From VAZQ01 sp963817135 (GTDB lineage Bacteria > Pseudomonadota > Alphaproteobacteria > Rhizobiales > Xanthobacteraceae): a stretch of 64,000 nucleotides of DNA. The DNA lies in contig CAWFNG010000019.1 of the NCBI GenBank assembly GCA_963817135.1, positions 248,001 to 312,000 on the forward strand, written 5' to 3'. Shown piece by piece: positions 16,831 to 25,351 of this stretch (position 1 is the first letter of the stretch; each line of letters begins with the position of its first letter). The notes beneath the pieces are model-generated. The model did no database searches and had not been told where the DNA came from. It saw nothing but the letters and a program-made list of their open reading frames with translations. Made by a program: the position numbers and the translations under genes.

Positions 16831-19800
16831 ATGGCGCACGTCATGGACACCCGCATGGAAGACGAGCTTGCGCAGGCAAAGCGCGAACTCGCCGAGGCGC
16901 GCGAGCTGCAGGCGGCGAGCGCACAAGTGCTGCGCGTCATCTCGACTTCAGAGGGCAACGTCCAGCCGGTATTCGATACGATTGCACAGACCGCCGTGCA
17001 CCTGTGCCACGGCCAGTTTTCATTCGTGCTGCGATTTGAAAATGGCCTCATTCAATTCGGCGCGTATCACGGCCTCACCCGCGAAGGGCTGGAAGCCTTT
17101 CGCCGCGACCTTCCGCGGCCAGCCGGTGAGGACACCGCCTCAGGACGCGCAATTCTGCGCCGAGCCATCGTCCATATTCCGGACGTTTTGGCGGATCCCG
17201 CTTATGGCACGCTGAATGTTGCCCGCACGGTGAATTATCGCAGCCTCCTGGCGGTGCCCATGCTGCGCGACGGCCGCCCCATCGGCGCGATCACCGTTGC
17301 CCGCGCCCAGGCCGGATACTTTCCGCAGGGCCAGATCGCCCTGCTGCAAACCTTCGCCGAACAGGCCGTTATCGCAATCGAGAACGCGCGCCTGTTCGAG
17401 GAAGTGCAAACGCGCTCGCGCGAGCTGTCCGAGGCGCTGGAGCGCCAAACCGCGACCGCGGAAATCTTGCGAGTCATCTCCAGCTCGCCGACCGAATTTC
17501 AACCGGTATTCAAGACCATTGCTCGCAGCGCGATGTCACTTTGTGGCGGCGCCTTCTGTGTGGTGACCAGATATGAGGGCGAGCTGCTGCATCTCGCCGC
17601 TCACGAGGCCGTCACATTGGAGGGCGCCAACTTTATCCAGCGTCTGTTTCCGGTGCGTCCCATCCGCGGAACCATCAACGGTCGAGCCATTCTGGAGAGC
17701 GCCGTCGTTCGCATCGAGGACACGCAGACGGACCCCGAATATCAGCAACCGCTCGGCCAAGCGCTTGCATTCCGCAGCGGGATCGCGGTGCCAATGCTGC
17801 GCGACGGTCAGCCGCTTGGCACGATTTCGATCGGATGGCCGACACCGCGCGCCTTCACCGAAAAGCAGATTGCACTGCTGCAAACCTTTGCCGATCAGGC
17901 GGTGATCGCCATCGAAAACGTGCGGCTGTTCGATGCCGAACAGGCGCGCACGCGCGAGCTTACTGAATCGCTGCAGCAGCAGACCGCCACCGCCGACGTG
18001 CTCAAGGTCATCAGCCGCTCGGCCTTCGATCTGCAGGCCGTTCTCGACACGCTGGTCGAATCCGCGGCCCGGCTGTGCGAGGCCGACATGGTCGTCCTGG
18101 CGCGACCGAAAGGAGGCAATTATCACTTCGAGGCGACGTTCGGAGCCTCGCCCGAATACAAGGAGTTCGTGGCGAGCCACCCCGCCACGATCGACACGGG
18201 AACCGGAACCGGTCGGACCCTGATCGAGGGCAAAATCACGCATATTCCGGATGTCCTGGCCGACAGCGACTATACCTATACCGAAGGCCAGAAGATCGGC
18301 GGCTATCGTACACTTTTGGCCGTTCCGTTGCTGCGGGAAGGAACGCCGATCGGCGTCCTCAGCTTGCAGCGCAACGCGGTGCGGCCGTTCACCGACAAGC
18401 AGATCGAGCTGGTCACGACCTTCGCCGACCAGGCGGTGATCGCCATCGAGAACGTGCGGCTGTTCGATGCCGAACAGGCACGCACGCGCGAATTGAGCGA
18501 GTCCCTGGAGCAGCAGACGGCAACCTCCGAGGTGCTGCGCGTCATTTCAAGCTCGCCGGGCCAGCTAGAACCTGTGTTTGAGGCCATGCTGGCGAATGCC
18601 GTGCGGATTTGCGGGGCCAAGTTCGGCGTCCTGAACCTGTGGGATGGAGATGCCTTTCACGTCGGCGCGCTGCATAACGTCCCACCCGCATTCGCCGAGT
18701 TCGTTCGGCGGGGACCGCTTCGACCCGGCCCGGATGTTCCCCTCGGCCGCGCCGCAAGGACAAAGCAGGTAGTCCAATGCGCCGACATTACGCAAGAGCA
18801 GTTCTATATCGACCGTGATCCGTTAGCCATTGCTGGCGCTGAACTCGGCGGCTATCGCACAGTTCTCGCTGTGCCGATGCTCAAGGAGAGCGATCTGATC
18901 GGCGCCATCGTCATCTTCCGCCAGGAGGTGCGGCCCTTCACCGACAAACAGATCGAGCTGGTGAAGAGTTTTGCGAGCCAAGCCGTCATTGCCATTGAGA
19001 ATACAAGGCTGCTCAATGAGCTGCGCGAATCGCTGCAGCAGCAGACCGCCACCGCCGACGTGCTCAAGGTCATCAGCCGCTCGGCCTTCGATCTGCAGTC
19101 GGTGTTCGACACGCTCCTCGAATCCGCGGTCCGGCTATGCGAGGCCGAAAGTGCGCACATTTTCCGCCGCTCGGGCAACGCCTACGAGTTGGCCGCCTGC
19201 CGCGGCTATTCCGCCGAATATGAACAACACATGCGGCACCATCGCCTGGCGCCGGGACGAGAATCGCTTGTCGGGCGTATCGCGCTTGAAGGCCGCATGG
19301 TTCACATCCCGGACGTTCTGGCAGATCCCGAGTATAGGAAGCCGGAAGAACAGCAGCTGGGAGGCTGGCGCACCATGGTGGGTGTACCACTGCTGCGCGA
19401 GGGCGTTCCTTTCGGAGCATTGACGCTCACGCGCAGTACCGTGCGCCCGTTCACCGACAAGCAGATCGAGCTGCTCACCACCTTCGCCGACCAGGCGGTG
19501 ATCGCCATCGAGAACGTACGACTGTTCGAGGCCGAGCAGCAGCGCTCGCGCGAACTGTCCGAATCGCTGGAGCAGCAGACTGCGACCTCCGAAATTCTCA
19601 GCGTCATCAGCAACTCGCTCAGCGATACCCAGCCGGTATTCGATGCCATCGTGCAAGGTGCGCTAAATCTGTTTCCGAATGCCGCGATCATGGTCGCGTT
19701 GCCCGACGGCAACAAGCTGAAAGCCGCAGCGGTCGCGGCGTCGGACCCTGCCGATGCCGAAGCAGTACGACGCAGATTTCCGGTTCCCCTCACGCGCGAG

Positions 19801-19968
19801 TACATGACCAGCACCGCCATTCTCGATCGCCGGATTGTGGATATGGCTGACGCCGAGAACGCGCCGGCCGAATTGGCGGAGGGCGCCCGCAATTTCCTGG
19901 CGAGCGGCAATCGCGCAATCACCATCATGCCGATGATGCGCGGCGATGCAGCGATCGGGTCACTCTGA
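16831..19968 (+). CDS. Giant multi-GAF hybrid histidine kinase, segment 1 (GAF domains 1-6)
   Basis: N-terminal 1045 residues of a kinase whose frame is broken. After a short coiled coil come GAF domains in series; each ends in a version of TFADQAVIAIENVRLF (near nt 17395, 17932, 18472, 19015 and 19530), a period of about 540 bp. Helical linkers such as ESLEQQTATSEVLRVIS and ESLQQQTATADVLKVIS join them. The segment stops inside GAF 6 at GDAAIGSL; the missing half of that domain continues at once in the next frame. One G missing from a GGGG run near 19957 explains the shift. No transmembrane segment is visible, so the protein should be cytoplasmic. Ligands of the GAF domains are unknown. Confidence 0.85.
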   Translation: MAHVMDTRMEDELAQAKRELAEARELQAASAQVLRVISTSEGNVQPVFDTIAQTAVHLCHGQFSFVLRFENGLIQFGAYHGLTREGLEAFRRDLPRPAGEDTASGRAILRRAIVHIPDVLADPAYGTLNVARTVNYRSLLAVPMLRDGRPIGAITVARAQAGYFPQGQIALLQTFAEQAVIAIENARLFEEVQTRSRELSEALERQTATAEILRVISSSPTEFQPVFKTIARSAMSLCGGAFCVVTRYEGELLHLAAHEAVTLEGANFIQRLFPVRPIRGTINGRAILESAVVRIEDTQTDPEYQQPLGQALAFRSGIAVPMLRDGQPLGTISIGWPTPRAFTEKQIALLQTFADQAVIAIENVRLFDAEQARTRELTESLQQQTATADVLKVISRSAFDLQAVLDTLVESAARLCEADMVVLARPKGGNYHFEATFGASPEYKEFVASHPATIDTGTGTGRTLIEGKITHIPDVLADSDYTYTEGQKIGGYRTLLAVPLLREGTPIGVLSLQRNAVRPFTDKQIELVTTFADQAVIAIENVRLFDAEQARTRELSESLEQQTATSEVLRVISSSPGQLEPVFEAMLANAVRICGAKFGVLNLWDGDAFHVGALHNVPPAFAEFVRRGPLRPGPDVPLGRAARTKQVVQCADITQEQFYIDRDPLAIAGAELGGYRTVLAVPMLKESDLIGAIVIFRQEVRPFTDKQIELVKSFASQAVIAIENTRLLNELRESLQQQTATADVLKVISRSAFDLQSVFDTLLESAVRLCEAESAHIFRRSGNAYELAACRGYSAEYEQHMRHHRLAPGRESLVGRIALEGRMVHIPDVLADPEYRKPEEQQLGGWRTMVGVPLLREGVPFGALTLTRSTVRPFTDKQIELLTTFADQAVIAIENVRLFEAEQQRSRELSESLEQQTATSEILSVISNSLSDTQPVFDAIVQGALNLFPNAAIMVALPDGNKLKAAAVAASDPADAEAVRRRFPVPLTREYMTSTAILDRRIVDMADAENAPAELAEGARNFLASGNRAITIMPMMRGDAAIGSL

Positions 19969-19970
19969 GC

Positions 19971-22571
19971 GTGACGCGGCGCGCGCCCGGCCCGCTCACG
20001 CCCAAGCAGCGCGCGGTGCTCAAGACCTTCGCCGATCAGGCGGTCATTGCGATAGAAAACACCCGCCTGCTCAACGAGCTGCGCGAATCCCTGCAACAGC
20101 AGACTGCCACCGCCGACGTGCTCAAGGTCATCAGCCGCTCGACTTTCGATCTGCAAACCGTACTCGATACGCTGGTCGAATCTGCTGCAAGGCTTTGCGA
20201 GGCGGACATGGCGTCCATCAATCGTGCGAGCGGCGACGCCTATCGACAGGTTGCGTGTTACGGCCAGTCGACTGAACTGCAGGCGTACATGGATAATCAT
20301 CCCATTCCGTCAGGGCGGGGATCGATCGTCGGTCGCACGGTGCTGGAAGGCGGGACTATCCATGTTCACGACGTCCTCGCCGACCCTGACTACAGGATGT
20401 CGGAGGCGGCCAGGATCGGCGGCATTCGCACCATGCTCGGCGTTCCGCTTCTGCGCGAAGGGACGCCGATCGGAGTCATCGCTCTGCAGCGCAAGAGCGT
20501 GCGGCCGTTCACCGAGAAGCAGATCGAGCTGGTCAACACCTTTGCCGATCAGGCTGTGATCGCCATCGAGAATGTGCGCCTGTTCGATGCGGAACAGGCG
20601 CGCACCCGCGAATTGAGCGAGTCCCTGGAGCAGCAGACGGCGACTTCCGAGGTGCTGCGCGTCATTTCCAGCTCGGCCGGCGAATTGCAGCCGGTCTTCG
20701 AGGTCATGCTGGCGAACGCGACAAAGCTCTGCAATGCGAGCTATGGAGCGATGTGGCTCGCGGACGGAGAAGCTTTCCGCACGGCTGCGCTCCATGGCGC
20801 GCTGCCAGCGGCTTTCAACGAGCAATGGAAAAGCGGGACTTTGTTCCGCCCAGGCTCGGACAGCCTGCTGATTCGCGCTGTTAAAACTCGCAAGGCAGTC
20901 CAAGATGCAGACATCAGGCAAACTCGACGTTACCTCGAAGGTGAATCATTGGCGGTTGCCGCGGCCGACATCGCGGGCATCCGCACAGTAATTGCCGTTC
21001 CGATGATCAAGGATGATGAGCCGATCGGCGTCATTTCCATCTACCGCAAGGAGGTGCATCCCTTCAGCGACAAGCAGACCGAGTTGGTGACGAATTTCGC
21101 AAGTCAGGCGGTCATCGCCATCGAGAATACGCGACTGCTCACTGAACTGCGCGAATCCCTGCAGCAGCAGACCGCCACTGCCGACGTGCTCAAGGTCATC
21201 AGCCGCTCCACCTTCGATTTGCAGACGGTTCTCGATACGCTGACCGAATCTGCGGCGCGGCTGTGCGAGGCGGATATGGCCGCAATAATTCGTCAGAAAG
21301 GGGCGGCCAACTATTGGGCGACGAGTTACGGCCTGCCACAGGAGCATGCCGAATACGTCAAGAGCATTCCAATAGGGCCGGGCCGGGGAACCGTCACTGG
21401 GCGGGTCTTGCTCGAAGGCAAGACCGTTCACATTGTCGATGTACTCGCCGATCCGGAATACGCTTTTCAGGAAGCTCAAAGAAGGGTCGGCTTCCGCACC
21501 ATACTCGGCGTCCCCCTTGTGCGGGAAGAAATGCCGATTGGCATAGTCGTGCTGATGCGTCGCGCCGTGTCGCCTTTCACCGACAAGCAGATCGAGCTGG
21601 TAACAACCTTCGCCGACCAGGCCGTGATTGCGATCGAGAACGCGCGACTCTTCGATGAAGTGCAGGCGCGCACGCGCGATCTGAGCGAATCCCTGGAGCA
21701 GCAGACGGCAACCGCCGAGGTGCTGCGCGTCATTTCAAGCTCATCCGGAGACCTTCAGCCAGTGTTTGAAAGTATTCTGGCAAACGCGACACGCATCTGC
21801 GGAGCAAAATTCGGCGCGCTGTTTCTGTCGGAAGGCGACGCCTTCCGCAACGTCGCTCTGCATGGAGCCCCCCCTGACTTTGCCGAGGCGCGCCGACGCG
21901 AGCCTGTTTTGAGCGCAAATCCAGGGACCGCAATCGGACGCGTGGCGGCGACGAAACAGCCCGTTCAAATTGCCGATATCCGGCTGGAGCCGGCTTACAA
22001 GGTCGATCCGACTCGCTTTGATGTCCTTAATAAAGCGGGCGCGCGCACCATGCTCAATGTGCCGATGCTCAAGGACAACGAGCTGCTCGGCCAGATCGCG
22101 ATCTATCGCCAGGAGGTCCGCCCGTTCACCGACAAGCAGCTCGAGCTGGTCAGCAACTTTGCGAAGCAGGCGGTTATTGCCATCGAGAATGTGCGGCTGC
22201 TGAACGAGCTGCGCGAACGCACGGACGATTTGAGCGAATCGCTGCAGCAGCAGACTGCCACTGCCAATGTGCTCGAGGTGATCAGCCGCTCGGCATTCGA
22301 TCTCCAGCGGGTATTCGACATCGTAACCGAGAGCGCCGTGCGGCTGTGTGAAGCCGACAGGGCCTTCATGTTCCGGTTTGACGGCGAGCTCCTCCGACTG
22401 GCAGCAGCGGTCAATGCCTCTGCGGAAATGCTTGCGTATACGTGGAGCGCAATCCGATCCGGCCCGGGCGCGGCAGCGGAGTCGGCGCGCGCCGCTGCTC
22501 GAACGGCGGACCATTCACATTCCCGATGCAAGAGCCGATCCGGAATATTCCTACGGCGCGCTGCACATTGA
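19971..22571 (+). CDS. Giant multi-GAF hybrid histidine kinase, segment 2 (GAF 6 end to GAF 11)
   Basis: Continues the same protein in the next frame: it opens with the end of GAF 6 (TRRAPGPLTPKQRAVLKTF) and then holds GAF domains 7-10 and the first half of GAF 11. The apparent GTG start is probably not a real start, since no ribosome site precedes it and the first residues complete a domain begun upstream. The frame is lost near 22445 inside GAF 11: after MLAYTWSA the expected sequence ERNPIRPGRGSG is found one frame over, and the one after that (ERRTIHIPDARADPEYS) in yet another frame from about 22500. The last ~40 residues of this open frame are therefore not part of the original protein. 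Confidence 0.78.
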   Translation: MTRRAPGPLTPKQRAVLKTFADQAVIAIENTRLLNELRESLQQQTATADVLKVISRSTFDLQTVLDTLVESAARLCEADMASINRASGDAYRQVACYGQSTELQAYMDNHPIPSGRGSIVGRTVLEGGTIHVHDVLADPDYRMSEAARIGGIRTMLGVPLLREGTPIGVIALQRKSVRPFTEKQIELVNTFADQAVIAIENVRLFDAEQARTRELSESLEQQTATSEVLRVISSSAGELQPVFEVMLANATKLCNASYGAMWLADGEAFRTAALHGALPAAFNEQWKSGTLFRPGSDSLLIRAVKTRKAVQDADIRQTRRYLEGESLAVAAADIAGIRTVIAVPMIKDDEPIGVISIYRKEVHPFSDKQTELVTNFASQAVIAIENTRLLTELRESLQQQTATADVLKVISRSTFDLQTVLDTLTESAARLCEADMAAIIRQKGAANYWATSYGLPQEHAEYVKSIPIGPGRGTVTGRVLLEGKTVHIVDVLADPEYAFQEAQRRVGFRTILGVPLVREEMPIGIVVLMRRAVSPFTDKQIELVTTFADQAVIAIENARLFDEVQARTRDLSESLEQQTATAEVLRVISSSSGDLQPVFESILANATRICGAKFGALFLSEGDAFRNVALHGAPPDFAEARRREPVLSANPGTAIGRVAATKQPVQIADIRLEPAYKVDPTRFDVLNKAGARTMLNVPMLKDNELLGQIAIYRQEVRPFTDKQLELVSNFAKQAVIAIENVRLLNELRERTDDLSESLQQQTATANVLEVISRSAFDLQRVFDIVTESAVRLCEADRAFMFRFDGELLRLAAAVNASAEMLAYTWSAIRSGPGAAAESARAAARTADHSHSRCKSRSGIFLRRAAH

Positions 22572-22681
22572 TCCTATCCGGACCTTGCTCGGGGTGCCGG
22601 TGCTCAAGGGCGACGACTTGCTTGGCGTCCTGATGATCTATCGCCTGGAGGTCAAGCCGTTTACCGAGAAGCAGATCGCTC

Positions 22682-24820
22682 TTGGTCGAGACCTTCGCCG
22701 ACCAGGCCGCCATCGCCATCGAGAACGTGCGCCTGTTCGACGAGGTACAGGCGCGAACCACCGAGCTCGCGCGCTCGGTCGAGGAACTGCGCGCGCTAGG
22801 GGCCGTCTCCCAGGCGGTCAATTCGACGCTCGATTTACAGACCGTGCTCGACACCATTGTGGCGAAAGCGACGCAGATTTCCGGAACCGAAGCCGGGGCC
22901 ATCTATGTGCTCGACGAGCGCGATAAGGAGTTTCGCCTGAGTGCCACCTACGGCATGAGCGAGGAGTTGATCGCGACCGTGCGCAATATGCATGCCGAAA
23001 TATCCGAGGCCGTCGCGCTGGCGACCGAACGGCACGAACCCATGCAGGAGCCGGACCTGCGCAACCAGCCCCGCACGACGGCGAACGAGACCATATTGCG
23101 CGCCGGCTACCGTGCACGGCTGCTGCTGCCGCTCATGCGTTCCGGCAATGTCATCGGCGCGCTGGTGGTTCGCCGCAAGGCGCCGGGTGAGTTTCCTGCC
23201 AATACCGTCGAGCTGCTGAAAACTTTTGCGGCGCAATCTGCGCTGGCGATCCAGAACGCCCGCCTGTTCAGCGAGATCGGCGAGAAGAGCCATCAGCTCG
23301 AAGTCGCCAGCCAGCACAAGTCGCAGTTCCTGGCCAATATGAGCCACGAGCTGCGCACCCCGTTGAACGCCATCATCGGGGTGACCGAGATGCTGCTGGA
23401 GGACGCCCGCGATTTCAAACGCGCGGAGGAGGTCGAGCCGCTCGACCGCGTCCTGCGCGCTGCCCGGCATCTCCTCGCCCTCATCAACGACATCCTCGAT
23501 CTCTCCAAGATCGAGGCCGGGCGGATGGAGCTTCACCTCGAATCCTTCCCGCTGGCGCCATTGATCGAAGACGTGGTCAAGACCATCGAGTCGCTCGCGA
23601 GCAAGAACGGCAACCGGATCGCCGTCGAATGCCCGCCGGAAATAGGCAAGATCCACGCCGATCAGATTCGATTTCGGCAGGCGCTGCTCAACCTCGTGAG
23701 CAACGCCAACAAGTTCACCGAGCAGGGCACCGTTACCATCGAAACCCGCCAACAGCGCATCGACGATCGCGAGTGGATTACGGTTGAGGTGACCGATACC
23801 GGCATTGGCATGAACGCGGAGCAGATGGGCAGGCTGTTTCAGGAGTTCTCCCAAGCCGATTCATCGACCACGCGCAAATATGGCGGCACCGGCCTCGGCC
23901 TCGCGATCAGCCGGCATTTCTGCCGGATGATGGGCGGGGACATCACGGTTGACAGCGAGCCGGGCAAGGGCTCGACCTTCACCATCCGCTTGCCGCGCAT
24001 TGTGCAGACCGAGCGCCCGATGGTGCCCGGCCGGGATGCGGCACCTGCCGCGGACCCATCCGCAGTGCAGGCACCGCGCATCCTGGTGATAGACGACGAC
24101 GCGACCGTGCGCGCACTGGTGGCGCGGCATCTCGAGCGGGCGGGTTTCTCGGTGACGACAGCGAACGGCGGCCAAGAGGGGCTTCGCCTCGTTCGCGAAT
24201 TGCGCCCGTCCGCGGTGACCCTCGACATCATGATGCCGGACATCGACGGCTGGACCGTGCTTGCCGCCATGAAAGGCGATCCCGCTCTGGCCGGCATTCC
24301 GGTGGTCCTGATGACTATCGTCGAGGAGAAAAACCGCGGTTATGCGCTCGGCGCGGCCGACTACCTCGTCAAGCCGGTGGATAAGAGCAAGCTCGTCGAA
24401 ACATTGCAAAACATCTGCGGTTCAACCAGCGGCACGGTGCTGCTGATCGACGACGACGATATCGTGCGCCGCAGCGTGCGGCTGGCGCTTGAGCCGATCG
24501 GCTGGCGTGTCACCGAAGCGGAGAACGGGCTCCTTGCGCTCAAGGCGTTGTCGGCCGCGCGACCCGACGCCATCATCCTCGACTTGATGATGCCGAAAAT
24601 GAATGGCTTCGAGTTTCTCGACCAGCTGCGGGCACGCGCGGATTGGCGCGAGATTCCGGTCGTGGTCATAACCGCCAAGGAGTTGACCGACGAGGATCGC
24701 AGCCGTCTCAATGGCGGCGTCGAACGCATCATCGAAAAGAGCGAACGCGACGAAATGCTGCGCCGGCTGACCACCGAGCTGGGCAAATGGGTCAAGCCGA
24801 GAACCGCGAGGCCGGCATGA
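22682..24820 (+). CDS. Giant multi-GAF hybrid histidine kinase, segment 3 (GAF 12, kinase core, two receivers)
   Basis: C-terminal 712 residues: the end of GAF 11 (ETFADQAAIAIENVRLF), GAF 12, a HisKA with the H-box NMSHELRTPLNAI, a HATPase with TDTGIGM and GGTGLGLAISRHF, and two receiver domains with phosphoacceptor Asp in VTLDIMMPDIDG and IILDLMMPKMNG. The second receiver ends in a shorter, diverged form (RIIEKSERDEMLRR). The TTG at 22682 is an artefact of the frame break: one extra T near 22681 returns the frame. Signal would pass from the GAF array to His and then to the receivers. The stop codon overlaps the start of the next gene (ATGA), so the stand-alone receiver is translationally coupled and is the likely partner. 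Confidence 0.85.
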   Translation: MVETFADQAAIAIENVRLFDEVQARTTELARSVEELRALGAVSQAVNSTLDLQTVLDTIVAKATQISGTEAGAIYVLDERDKEFRLSATYGMSEELIATVRNMHAEISEAVALATERHEPMQEPDLRNQPRTTANETILRAGYRARLLLPLMRSGNVIGALVVRRKAPGEFPANTVELLKTFAAQSALAIQNARLFSEIGEKSHQLEVASQHKSQFLANMSHELRTPLNAIIGVTEMLLEDARDFKRAEEVEPLDRVLRAARHLLALINDILDLSKIEAGRMELHLESFPLAPLIEDVVKTIESLASKNGNRIAVECPPEIGKIHADQIRFRQALLNLVSNANKFTEQGTVTIETRQQRIDDREWITVEVTDTGIGMNAEQMGRLFQEFSQADSSTTRKYGGTGLGLAISRHFCRMMGGDITVDSEPGKGSTFTIRLPRIVQTERPMVPGRDAAPAADPSAVQAPRILVIDDDATVRALVARHLERAGFSVTTANGGQEGLRLVRELRPSAVTLDIMMPDIDGWTVLAAMKGDPALAGIPVVLMTIVEEKNRGYALGAADYLVKPVDKSKLVETLQNICGSTSGTVLLIDDDDIVRRSVRLALEPIGWRVTEAENGLLALKALSAARPDAIILDLMMPKMNGFEFLDQLRARADWREIPVVVITAKELTDEDRSRLNGGVERIIEKSERDEMLRRLTTELGKWVKPRTARPA

Positions 24821-25176
24821 AGATACTCTATGTCGAGGACAACGAAGACAACATCTACATGCTGCAAACCCGGCTGACGCGGGCCGGCTACACGGTCGTC
24901 ATCGCCACCGACGGGGCACAGGGGGTCGCCATGGCGGCGAGCGAGCGGCCCGACCTCGTTCTCATGGATTTGAGCCTGCCGGTGCTCGATGGCTGGGAGG
25001 CTGCGCGCCGCATCAAGGCGGCGCCCGAGACGCGTGCCATTCCCATCATCGCGCTTACCGCGCATGCCATGCCCGGCGATCAGGAGAAGGCGCTGGCAGC
25101 CGGGTGCGATGATTTCGACACCAAGCCGATCGAGCTTGCCCGCCTCATCGGCAAGATCCGTGCGCTAGTGCGGTGA
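24817..25176 (+). CDS. Single-domain response regulator, DivK/CheY-like
   Basis: A 119-residue receiver with no output domain. Acidic pocket in YVEDNEDN, phosphoacceptor Asp in LVLMDLSLPVLDG, conserved Thr in IIALTAHAM and Lys in FDTKPIE. The EDNEDNxYML start is DivK-like. Its ATG overlaps the stop of the giant kinase by four bases (ATGA), so the two should be translated together, and it most likely receives phosphate from that kinase. The last codons (CTA GTG CGG TGA) lie inside a two-hairpin repeat that begins at 25165, so the insertion reset the C-terminus. Confidence 0.93.
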   Translation: MKILYVEDNEDNIYMLQTRLTRAGYTVVIATDGAQGVAMAASERPDLVLMDLSLPVLDGWEAARRIKAAPETRAIPIIALTAHAMPGDQEKALAAGCDDFDTKPIELARLIGKIRALVR

Positions 25177-25332
25177 ATTTGAAGTTCCTATCATAGCGGG
25201 CCGCAAGCTGGTTTAGGAACTTCAAATTCAAAACCGCACTAGAAATCATAGAGTTGCTAGTGGTCCTTAGATTCCGAAGTTCGCATCTGAACGCGCCGCC
25301 AGTGGTGGCGAACTTCGGAATCGGACCACTAG
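25165..25332 (-). repeat. Two-hairpin CTAG repeat, copy 2 (B then A)
   Basis: Hairpin B (25165-25242) has arms CTAGTGCGGTGAATTTGAAG and CTTCAAATTCAAAACCGCAC. The 14-bp spacer AAATCATAGAGTTG follows, then hairpin A (25257-25332), GTGGTCC/GGACCAC subtype with GAAGTTC/GAACTTC. This is the same unit as at 48409-48739 in reverse orientation. It overlaps the end of the response-regulator gene and ends 19 bp before the cyclase gene. Confidence 0.92.
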
Positions 25333-25351
25333 CCCCGGCAGGAAGCACGCC

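Noticed and set aside
19971..19990. A true start codon for a separate gene at 19971
   Set aside because: The first residues complete a GAF domain begun in the previous frame, and no ribosome site precedes it, so a frameshift explains it better.
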